Of a stretch of DNA of 64,000 nt, positions 21,971-32,101 are shown piece by piece. Numbering within the stretch: position 1 is the first letter of the stretch; each line of letters starts with the position of its first letter. The notes under the pieces are model-generated. The model was not told where the DNA came from and searched no databases. It saw only the letters and a program-made list of their open reading frames with translations. Source of the DNA: Phycomyces blakesleeanus NRRL 1555(-) (taxonomy: Eukaryota; Mucoromycota; Mucoromycetes; Mucorales; Phycomycetaceae); assembly GCF_001638985.1 (NCBI RefSeq), contig NW_017265136.1:2896150-2960149 (forward strand), written 5' to 3'. The translations under genes were made by a program, and so were the position numbers.

Positions 21971-22267
21971 TGAGGTATTCGGGATTGTTTATGGGTTAGT
22001 ATCTCAATAATAGGAAAAGTAGATACTGTGAGAGTGTTATTTATTAAAGAGACAAAATAATATTGTTTATATCTGCTACTATTCAAATCCCTGTAATTCA
22101 AATCCCTGTTGTGTAATGGTTGGTTTACACTGTATGAGTGTGTAGTGTATGTGTGCCTGGTGTGTAACAGTTCCAGAGATTGTTAACTTGCCAGGTTCAT
22201 TAGCAAGAAGGAACCAGTGTTTAGTTGTGGGGTCTGTTCTTCACTCAATTGTAGTGTGTATACCACA
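21971..22267 (-). mobile_element. Solo LTR of chromovirus family A, no target duplication
   Basis: 297 bp, the same length as the LTRs of the complete element at 26628-32101 and clearly homologous in reverse orientation, but more diverged than those two are from each other. It ends TG..CA on minus. The flanking 5-mers (CTGAT left, ACTAT right) do not match. The left flank is the broken Tnp2-type copy 2; the right flank is family C LTR sequence. Confidence 0.8.
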
Positions 22268-22424
22268 ACTATAACAAAGTCAAAAGGTCAAACCCACTGG
22301 GGATCAAGGAGTATATATAAAATTAAAGAGAGGATAAAAGATACTTTTTACTTAAATGAATTAAATTGTCTTATATAGTTTTCTAGACATATATTGCGCA
22401 TTATCTGCAGTAGCTATTATATTA
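22268..22424 (-). repeat. Family C LTR remnant, right part
   Basis: Collinear in reverse with 58320-58480: shared blocks include ACTGGGGATCAAGGAGTATA, GAGGATAAAAGATACTTTTT and CATTATCTGCAGTAG. It is cut on the left by the family A solo LTR and on the right by Helitron 1. Its other half continues at 34360. Confidence 0.65.
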
Positions 22425-22740
22425 TCTATATTTTTAAAAAATTAGAAAATTAGCAAGAGCACATGATATACAAAATCTGCCTTAAATTCAGTCTTTTTGT
22501 ATATCACGTGATAAACGATTCACTCTATACACTCTATCTATATATCTAAAATCAATCAAAATTAGCAGCATCACGTGATATACGAATTTGCCTGTAAAAC
22601 ATCTATTTACATCTAAAATCTAGTCTATATATCTAACGTCAATCAAAATTAGCAGCATCACGTGATATACAAATTTGCCTGTAAAACATCTATTTACATC
22701 TAAAATCTAGTCTATCTCTAAAAAATTATATCTTACAAAA
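22425..22740 (+). repeat. Stacked Helitron 5' termini
   Basis: Three related 5'-terminal units begin at 22425, 22537 and 22624, each with ATTAGCA..CACRTGATATAC spaced about 40 bp from its start. The second unit is about 87 bp and itself ends CTAG directly before the third. Helitron 2 has one such unit at 34642. Confidence 0.65.
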
Positions 22741-24891
22741 GTCATATGATATATAAATCCTTCTCTCTCTTTCTTTTTTTTTTTCTAAAATTCTAACAGC
22801 TATAATAAAGAAAGTATAAAAAAAATTCTCTCTTTAAATTAAATAAATAAAATGGAAATAAAATGAATGGATAAATAGATAAATTTGTATATAATCAAGT
22901 GGGCGAATTACTTTTCAAGATCTTAATATGTGCCTGGAAACCTCTGATAATGAATATCAATATTATAAATAACAAAATTAAATAATAGAAAAGAATTTGC
23001 ACATCTCTTAAGAAAATTGCAACCTCAAATCCTTAGTATCAAAATCTAAATCCAAAATGCTTTCAATTGAAAAAAGTTGCTCTGTATGTAAAATGACTGG
23101 TCATAAACGTAGCAACCATAGAAGCTGTCCCATGAACCCAAAGAATTGTACTCTTTTCATCTCTCAAAAGAGAACAAGCAATGTTGTCTCTACTGAAGTG
23201 GAATATCCTGCAGAGAGCAGTAGATGGAATAAAAATCTCATTGCTTTTAAAGTTTTTAATTCTTATAATTGTTTCTATATATATTTAGCTACTAATATGA
23301 GAGTGAGAAGAGAATCTCCTGAAGATCAAGTAGTGCTTCAAGAGACCACAAGTTCTGTGATTCCTGAAACATTGATTGAGAAGCCTACCATAGCAGAAGC
23401 TCAGGATATTATTTCTGAAATTGAATCTGAGGAAATTGAATCTGAGGAAAATGATACTGTGGACACTGATATTGAACCTTCTGATGATTCCGAAGAATCT
23501 GATAATGACAAAGAAGAGATAGTTGTGCCTGCTGCAATTGTTAGATTTTGCCCAATATGTCACAGAGAGAGCTATTGTTGTAATACAAACAGACTGTGTC
23601 CTTTCAATTCCAGATATATTAGGAATGACTCCAGTAATCAACGTTTGGCTACAGAGAATATTGTCTGACTTCCAGCTCTCTGTGAGCCAGAAGTTGATAA
23701 CAAGGGAGAAATGAATGTTGAATGCAGTTTATGTGGAGCTTTGATGTAGATGGACAAAAGGAATGGAAACTCATCATTGAGAAATCCAACCTTTAGCATG
23801 TGTTGTGAAAATGAAACATCTGTTCTTCCTAGCCTTGAGTCAACCCCACCTGCAATTGCTGTACTTCTTAACAATAGAACTCGAGATGAAAAACAGTTCC
23901 TTTCCAAAATCAGAGGCTATAATAGCACATTGAGTATTATATCATTGGGAGCAAACATTGACCACAGTGTAGCAAACAATGAAAGCAGAGCTTACAACTT
24001 CTGAATCCACAGAACAGTATGTCACAGAATAGTGTCAATCACTCCTGTAACAACTCAAGACATTGATCATCCCCGGTTTGCACAAGTGTACATCTATGAT
24101 GCTCAGTCTCAAGTTCAACATTGGCAGCATTAGGCTTCATATTTGAGTAGAGAAGTACTTGAAAAGTTGCAATCGGTTTTGGGGGAGACCAACTCTTTTA
24201 TATCTTTGTTCAGATCCATGGAACAAGTTTTTCATAATAATGACCATACTGCAGATTTAACCTTGCACTTGGTTGCAGAGGGACCTCAGGATCAGAGACG
24301 GTACAACGCACCAAACACCAATGAAGTAACAGTTTTGATTATGAACAATGATACATGCACAACTAGAGATATCGTTCTGCATATACATACAAGCAACCTT
24401 CAGTCCATAAATGAGTATCACCGTTCATATGATGCTCTTCACTATGTTCTGATGTTCCCCTATGGCAAAGATGGCTGGAACCTTGGCTCAACCTCTCTTT
24501 CTGGAAAACCTGTAACAGTAATGCAATGATATTCTAGCCACCTCATGTATTGTCACAATTTCCAACATTATTTCCACCTCTTTGGCCGTCTTTTTCAGCA
24601 ATTTACTGTTGATATGTATGCAAAAGTTGAACATAACAGACTGCACTACATAAACGTCAACCAAGACAGACTCAGAGTAGATCTTTACTCTGGAATACAA
24701 GATGTAATTAGCTTAAATGACAATGATATTGCCAATATTAGAAAGAAGATTATCCTTCCATCTTCTTTCATTGGTAGCCCACAACATATGCGCCAGTTAT
24801 ACCATGATGCAATGAGTATTGTCCATCATTTTGGTAAACTAGATCTATTTATTACTTTTATCTGTAATCCCACCTGGCCAGAGATTACCAG

Positions 24892-25435
24892 TGTGGTGAT
24901 CCAGATACTCGGACGTTGGATTTATCACATATAAGAACATATTCATATTGGGATAGTGTAGTAGCTATCATCTTGTCAGTATAAAATATATATAAACAAT
25001 TAAGTAATCAGCCCAATATTTATTACAGTTAGTACTGTAGATAATATCTTAAAGATTGGTAAGATAATTATATCATACTGCCAGGTAAACTGTGTCAGAT
25101 CAATATGGAGCTAATTTAGTAGGAAGTGCTAAAGCTCTAGTATAAAAGAGAAAAGAATAGCTAAGAGCTAAAGAAGTACGATTTATGACTTGATGTCATA
25201 ATTGTAACACCAACACTAGTTAAGCAGTAAATACACTCTAATAACTAAATATAGTAAAGGAAGAAAGCCTTAAGAAACTAAGACGTAATGACAAGAGCAG
25301 ATTGTGCTTTCTTATAAAAAGGGACACTTTTTATTTATAAATAAAGGACAACTTATATACAGTCTCAAAGTATTTCTATACGTCTCTATTATCAAATATT
25401 TTATTTTTCTATTGTTTTGTACCTGAAATACCACA
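24892..25435 (+). mobile_element. Solo LTR, family B, with 5-bp target duplication
   Basis: 544 bp with TGTGGT..ACCACA ends, flanked by ACCAG on both sides (24887-24891 and 25436-25440). Removing it with one ACCAG restores the Helitron reading WPEIT then SLLSGQKAN, matching Helitron 2. The second copy is at 47854-48396. Confidence 0.9.
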
Positions 25436-26627
25436 ACCAGCTCTCTTTTGTCTGGGCAAAAGGCTAACAACCAACCAGAAATATGTTCAAAAGTCTTTAA
25501 CATGAAGCTTAAAAAGCTCATGAAGGATCTTACAAAGAAAAAGATTTTTGGAAAAGTATAGGCCTTCATATATGCCATCGAGTTTCAGAAGCGGGGGCTT
25601 CCACATGCCCATATTCTATTGATTCTTCATACTGACAGTAAGCCAAGAACGATTGAAGACTATAACTTGATAGTTTCTGCAGATTTTCTTGATCCAGTAA
25701 CTGAGCCACTTGCATATGCAACAGTAACAAAAAACATGATCCATGGTCCATGTAATAATAAATACAATGATAAAGCTCGCTGCATGAAAAATGGAAAATG
25801 TGAAAAAAACTTCCCAAAAAAAATTAACAATGAAACAATGGACGATGGAAATGGCTACCCATTATACCAAAGAAGAGATGAGGGAAGACGTGTAAGAAAA
25901 GGAAACCACATGATCGATAACACATGGGTTGTACCCCATAACAAGTATCTGTGCATGAAATACAATGCCCACATTAATGTGGAAATTAGTATATCAGTTT
26001 CAGCTGTCAAATATCTCTACAAGTATGTATACAAAGGATATGATTGCACAATGGCAAACATCCAATCAGCAACAGCAACAGCAACCACATCTACAACAGC
26101 AACAGCCAGCACCACAAACAACAGTATTCAGCAAGAACAGCCAACAAATTAAATAAATGAGTTTCTTGATGCTAGGTATGTCTCAGCTTCAGAGGCATCC
26201 TGGAAAATATTCTCCTTTAAGCTGCACCAAAAACACCCAACAACACATCAAAGACTGGCAATATATATCAAGAATACTCAGAATGTGTATTTTTGGGATA
26301 ACAATAATCTGGATGCCCTCTCAATGACAAATGTTGGCACAATATTGACGGTATAGTTCAAGTACAATGAGGAGCACATAGATGCTCGCAAACATCTCTA
26401 CCACGACTTTTCTTCTCATTTCGTTTGGAATGTAAAAGACAAGACTTGGAAACCAAGACAGAGATATTCACAAGGAACAATTGGGAGAGTGTATGCTGTA
26501 TCCCCAAGAGATGCAGAGCAATATTTCTTGGGGATCTTGCTGCACAATGTACCAGGCGCCACAAGCTTTGAAAATCTGCAAACTGTTGAGGGTGTATTTC
26601 ATGAGTCAAATCAGGCTGCATGTAGAG

Positions 26628-26924
26628 TGTGGTATACACACCACAATTGAGTGAAGAACAGACCCCACAACCAAACACTGGTTCCTTCTTGCTAATGAAC
26701 CTGGCAAGTTAACAATCTCCGGAACTGTTACACACCAGGCACACGTACACTACACACTCATACAGTGTAAACCAACTATTATACAACAGGGATTTGAATT
26801 ACAGGGATTTGAATAGTAGCAGATATAAACAATATTATTTTGTCTCTTTAATAAATAACACTCTCACAGTATCTACTTTTCCCATTATTGAGATACTAAA
26901 CCATAAACAATCCCGAATACCTCA
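26628..26924 (+). repeat. 5' LTR of the chromovirus
   Basis: TGTGGTATAC..AATACCTCA, 297 bp. The two LTRs are identical when an element inserts, so four differences imply a recent insertion. Confidence 0.95.
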
Positions 26925-26955
26925 TTTTTTACTGTGAAGTGTATTTTTGACAAAA

Positions 26956-29900
26956 ATGAACAATTACATTGCGAATGCCTCCATCACCAGTTCGAATGAT
27001 GAATCGCAGAAGAGCGAATTGCAAAAGGACACTAGAGAAGACAGCCAAAGCAACAACGAGGACTTCGAGATGGAGGAAGAGGAACGCAACCAAGAAATCA
27101 ACATCCTGGCAATTGGGATAGAAATTGACGCTTGCCGCAAGAAAGCAGCAGAAAAGTTGATAAAGGTTCTGGAAAACCCCGAGGCTAAACTCGACGATAT
27201 AAGAAAGGCCCAAGAAGAGGTGGCCAACACCAAAGAGCGTTGGGTGGCTTTCTGTGACGCCCAAGAGATGATGTCCAGCCCATCAGCCGTTGAGGTCTTC
27301 AGGGCCAATATTGAGAAGAAAGCTGGAAAATACCGAGGCAACAACAAGGCAGACTCCTTTGTTCCCCCCAACCTTCCTGCCTTCCAGCTTCGTGGTGGAC
27401 CAGTCCATCAGACCAACAAGGCAGTCCACGACTCCATTGCCGCGTTTTTGAACGACTTCGAAGTGCAGCTCCGGGCACACAACCTGGATTTTGATCAGCA
27501 CTGGGAACGCTTGTTCTGGCTTACCTGTGATGAGAGACAACGCGTCTCATTTGAGAAGACAAGGGCCGGAAGAGGTTTGAAGTGGAAGGAGGTACGCCAG
27601 CAGCTAGAAAGCGAGCACGGTAACCTGTACCATCTGTAGATCAAGAAGCATGAAGTCCACTGCATGCTGCAAAAGCCAGGAGAGCTCGTCAGAGCATATG
27701 CGGAAAGATTCCTGGACAGCGTTCATGCCACCAACCTCGACAGTAGCGACGAGCTTGTATGGCTCTTCACCTCCAAGCTGTTGAGACCTGTAAGAGAGAA
27801 AGCGTGGCAAACACTTACGCAGCACTACGGCTTGGTTGTTCCCAAGAACATACACCAAGTCATACCGTTGATTGTGGCCACTAGTGGTGAGGAGACAGAC
27901 TCCCTGTTCCAAGAGGAACGGACCACAAGTGGTACCAAGAGATACCAAGAAGACAATCACAAGTACACCGGCAGCAAGAGAGGACGCGGTGAATTCCGTA
28001 GAGAACAACGTGGAAACAATCACAACAACAGAGGATCCTGCCCTTTGCATCCCAAGGGCAGACACAGCAAAGACGAATGCCACATACTCAAGAGTATTAC
28101 GAGCACGGAGAATAAGACCTTCACACCACCAGCACCAAGACCAGCACCCCTCTGCCATTACAGTCATAAAGTTCCGTACTTCAACGTGCATAAATGCCCT
28201 GAATTTCAGTTGGCCAAAGCCAAAAAGCCGGTATTTGCAAACCGCAGCACAAGAACAGTCAACAGTGAGGATGTGCTGAATAGTAGAATTGAGCTGGACC
28301 TGAGCCAACTCAATCTACAAGCACAAGGTAAACACCTTAACATTCACCACCTCACTGCACCGTCACATAACGACGGCTCACTCTATGTTCCTATAATTGT
28401 TCAGAGTAGCTGGGTGTGGGCACTGGTGGACCCCGGAGCAAACGCTTCTTTCATTTCTCCAGACCTTGTCTCCTCTCTCTCTCTACCTATCACTAAATGT
28501 AGTTCAAAAAAGCAGCACATTTATTTAGCGTCAGAGAATAGCTTAGCGGAACATTTAGGCACTGTTGAGAACCTTTCATTATCTTATATGAGTCGTAAAC
28601 TGAATCACAACTTCGTAGTAATGAGTTTAGCCTTAGGCACACAGATGAGCATTGGCACAGACTTAATGCCCAGACTGGGCATGGCAATTAGAAACTTAGC
28701 AACTACTTGGGACGATCAAAAAAGTGATTCATTGAGAGAAAACACTCCAGATGATGGGCCAGAACCTAATAAATCTCCTGCTGGCACATCTGAGGAGCAA
28801 AAACAGTTTACGGAAGCTATAGAACAATCTATCAGATCCAACAAACTTATTCCTAAAACATCATTTTGCACTATACCAGAATCTATCATCCATATCGACA
28901 CACCAGAAGGCGTAACTTCCTACAGAAGACAATACCCTTTACCGGTAGTATATGAGCCTAGAATCCAAGAGACTGTAAACACTTGGCTAGCAGATGGTAC
29001 GATAGAGGTGGCATCTAATGATACAGAATGGAATAGTCCTATTACACTAGCACCGAAAAAAGACATGTTTGGTAATTACACAGACAGAAGACCCTGTCTA
29101 GACCCCAGACATATCAACAAACTTTTAAAAGACGACAGATATCCTTTACCTCTTATAAGAGACGTATTTCACACACTTAAAGATGCGGTTGTTTTCACTA
29201 CCCTAGACCTTACAAGTGCTTTCCATCGATTTGAGGTATACAAGCCAGACAGACCTAAAACAACATTCACCTTCAAAGGAAGGCAGTACATGTTCTGCGG
29301 CTGCCCTTTTGGACTTAAACCCATCTCATCTAAATTCCAGCGGGTTATGAACATTGCTTTCAAAGATATGCCTTTTGTAATCACATTTGTAGACGATATT
29401 GTGGTATTCTCTCGTAACATGGAGGAACACACAAAACATGTTAAAACAGCAATAGAACAACTTACTAGTGTTAATCCCATCTTAAATCCAAAGAAATGTC
29501 ATTTCGCACAAAGAGCAGTCTTCTTACTAGGCTTTTGTGTGTCAGATAAAGGCATTTCACTGGATACAAGAAAGGTCAGTAACATCCAAGCATGGCCTAC
29601 GCCTAACACCGGAAAAGATATACAACGGTTTCTTGGTGTTATAAATTACTTCAGGGAACATATACCTAATGTCTCCCAGCTCACCGCACCTCTTGATCGA
29701 CTTCGTAACGAAGGTGATCTTACACCTCTCTGGACCAACGAGCATTATAACAGCTTCACAAACCTAAAAGACATCCTACTCAAACTGCCTATCCTGTGCT
29801 ACCCAAACCTAAAGTACCCTTTTAGTGTGGCCACAGACGCATCAAACGTAGGAATAGGTGCTGTCCTATATCAAGTCATCAATGGAGAAACGCAACACAT

Positions 29901-30255
29901 CGGTTTCATGGCTCGTGCATTGTCTAAAAGCGAACGAAACTATTCCACTACAAAACGTGAGCTACTCGCAGTAATATATGCATTGAATAAGTTCCACAAA
30001 TATCTTTGGGGAAATCCGTTCACTCTATACACCGATCACAAAGCCCTCACATATATACATACACAAAAGATTGCCAACGCTATGATGATAAACTGGCTGG
30101 ATACCATACTCGAATATTCATTTGAGGTACTCCACCTGCCCGGTCTAAGCAACATCTTACCTGACCAGCTATCACGCCTTTTCCCTACAGAAAAAGAGCT
30201 GGAAGGGGGTAATGACTTCGCAGTTAATTTCACAGGCCAAAAAAACAGTCATTAA
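26956..30255 (+). pseudogene. Chromovirus gag, protease, RT and RNase H
   Basis: The first ATG after the 5' LTR is at 26956. The gag part runs through a retrotransposon-gag domain (RQQLESEHGNLYHL, a TAG at 27637-27639, then KPGELVRAYAERFLDSVHA) in one frame, so a single nonsense codon splits gag. A CX2H-type Cys/His stretch lies near 28040-28080. The protease motif reads VDPGANASF, with Pro where Ser or Thr normally sits in D-S/T-G. RT has LDLTSAFHRFEV and FVDDIVVFS (F/Y-x-D-D). RNase H has VATDASNVGIGAVL and LLAVIYALNKFHKYL. The frame leaves at 30255 after a 1-nt shift, which I place at the G5 run 30205-30209. Antisense ORFs in this stretch are shadows. Confidence 0.9.
30199..30214 (+). promoter_or_regulatory. 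Internal copy of the polypurine tract
   Basis: CTGGAAGGGGGTAATG matches the 16 bases at 31791-31806 exactly, the latter ending at the 3' LTR start. It could act as a central polypurine tract. Confidence 0.5.
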
Positions 30256-30259
30256 TAGA

Positions 30260-31668
30260 CAACAAACTGTAGTCAACACCAATTACAACGAGATGCTAAC
30301 ACCACCAGACAGTGACAGAGAAGAACTTCTTGCCAAAGCTCACACTTTCGGACACTTTGGAGCAGATGCCATGACAAACGCACTTCATGACGAAGGGATA
30401 CACTGGACAAACATATATAGAGACGCCGCAAGGTTGTATAAGACTGTATAGAATGCCAAAAGTATAAAATAGCAAAGAAAGATTATCACCCTCTACGACC
30501 AATTCACACATATTTACCATGCGATCATTGGGCTATTGATTTAGCAGGTCCTTTCACGACCTCACATAACAGTAATAACTACTTACTAGTAATAGTAGAC
30601 ATTTGCACAAGATTTTGTGTACTACATGCAATACCTGATAAAGCACAGGACACTGTTGTCAACACTGTAATAGACGTCTTCTGTAATTTCGGATTCCCTA
30701 GATACTTACAATCAGACAATGGCAAAGAGTTCGTCAATTCACTTATGAAAAAACTAGCTGAAACATCTGGTTTTGATCACAGATTAGCTACGCCCTATCA
30801 CCCAAGAGCTAATGGTGTAGCCAAATGCTGGGTTCAAACCTCAACCAACGCGATTAAGAAATGTATAAAAGGAGCAACCCGAGATTGGGACCTCTATGTA
30901 CCTAGCATACAGCTAGCAATGAATGCCAAAGTAACAAAACGTAATGGAACGGCTCCTTACAACCTTATGTTCGCCAGAACAATGAACGGATTTAAAAGCT
31001 ACGCCGATGATCCAGCAGTACCATCACTCACAGAGGATGAGCTACAAAAGTGTATAAAAACAATGGCAGACGTTGTATTTCCCGCAATCGCTGAAAGAGC
31101 AAAAACAGTAACAAATGCACAAAAGGGCAAGTTTGATAAGAAATACAGGATGATACAATTCCCTCCTAATAGCCAAGTCATGATTAAAGAACTCCAACAC
31201 GGTAAACTAGAACCTGCATACCAAGGTCCTTACACCGTAGTCAGAGAGAAGCAGGGAGGTTCTTACATCCTCATGGATGAACAAGGACTACCAATGCCCA
31301 GAGAATATTCACTCTCACAACTCAAGCTGATCTCACAGGACAAACTCGTCTCACTAGATGAAGTCCAGAAAATTGGCAAAGAATACTTTACAGTCGGAGC
31401 AGTAGTAGCTCATAGAGAACTGGCTAAAGGAAAATACGAGTACAGAGTAAGATGGGAAGGCTACAAAGAAAAAGACGATACATGGCAAACGCCTGAGTCC
31501 TTTAGCAGCCCTAAACCTATTGCGGATTATTGGGATCGACTTGGTACAACACCAATTGACAAGACACAAAACCCACATCAGACACGCGCCGTCACTGCAA
31601 CATACATTAGCAAACGCCGCACTACGCAGCCCACACCTACACGCCGAAGCAAACGCTCAAGATGCTAA
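30260..31668 (+). pseudogene. Chromovirus integrase with chromodomain, catalytic Glu replaced
   Basis: The zinc-binding H-H-C-C region is spread over two frames: HTFGHFG at 30340-30360, then DCIECQKY at 30433-30456 after a further 1-nt shift. The catalytic core has WAIDLAGPF (first Asp, 30533 region) and LQSDNGKEF (second Asp, 30710 region). The third motif reads YHPRANGVAKCWVQ (30798-30840), where integrases have N-G-x-x-E-R; the Glu has become Lys and the Arg Cys. The open frame 30745-31668 ends with a chromodomain (VGAVVAHRELAKGKYEYRVRWEGY, split here as YRVRWEGYKEKDDTW), as in chromoviruses that target heterochromatin. The core is expected to be inactive. Confidence 0.85.
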
Positions 31669-31804
31669 CGCTCAATACGCTTACGTACAACACGATAATG
31701 TTCACGATGCTAACGCCCGATGCTATGCCCAAGAAGCTAACATGGTCCGTTCAGTCTAAAGTAAATCAACTCTCAACACAGTTATTCAACCTGGAAGGGG
31801 GTAA

Positions 31805-32101
31805 TGTGGTATACACACCACAATTGAGTGAAGAACAGACCCCACAACCAAACACTGGTTCCTTCTTGCTAATGAACCTGGCAAGTTAACAATCTCCGGA
31901 ACTGTTACACACCAGGCACACGTACACTACACACTCATACAGTGTAAACCAACCATTACACAACAGGGATTTGAATTACAGGGATTTGAATAGTAGCAGA
32001 TATAAACAATATTATTTTGTCTCTTTAATAAATAACACTCTCACAGTATCTACTTTTCCCATTATTGAGATACTAACCCATAAACAATCCTGAATACCTC
32101 A
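31805..32101 (+). repeat. 3' LTR of the chromovirus
   Basis: Same length and ends as the 5' LTR. Preceded by the polypurine tract at 31793-31801. Confidence 0.95.

Larger units (their letters stand above)
26628..32101 (+). mobile_element. Complete Ty3/gypsy chromovirus, family A
   Basis: Two 297-bp LTRs (26628-26924 and 31805-32101) differ at four positions by eye. The element is flanked by a perfect 5-bp TAGAG duplication (26623-26627 and 32102-32106). The interior carries gag, protease, reverse transcriptase, RNase H and integrase with a chromodomain. A polypurine tract, GGAAGGGGG, precedes the 3' LTR. It is inserted in the Helitron 1 helicase frame: QAACR is followed directly by ALGLLID across the duplication. 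Confidence 0.95.

Noticed and set aside
22537..22720. CRISPR-like or satellite array
   Set aside because: Only two or three copies, explained as Helitron 5' termini.
27637..27639. Programmed stop-codon readthrough between gag and pol
   Set aside because: The TAG lies inside the gag domain, before the Cys/His region and protease, so a nonsense mutation is more likely.
27604..28308. 234-codon minus-strand open frame
   Set aside because: Antisense to chromovirus gag; no independent support.
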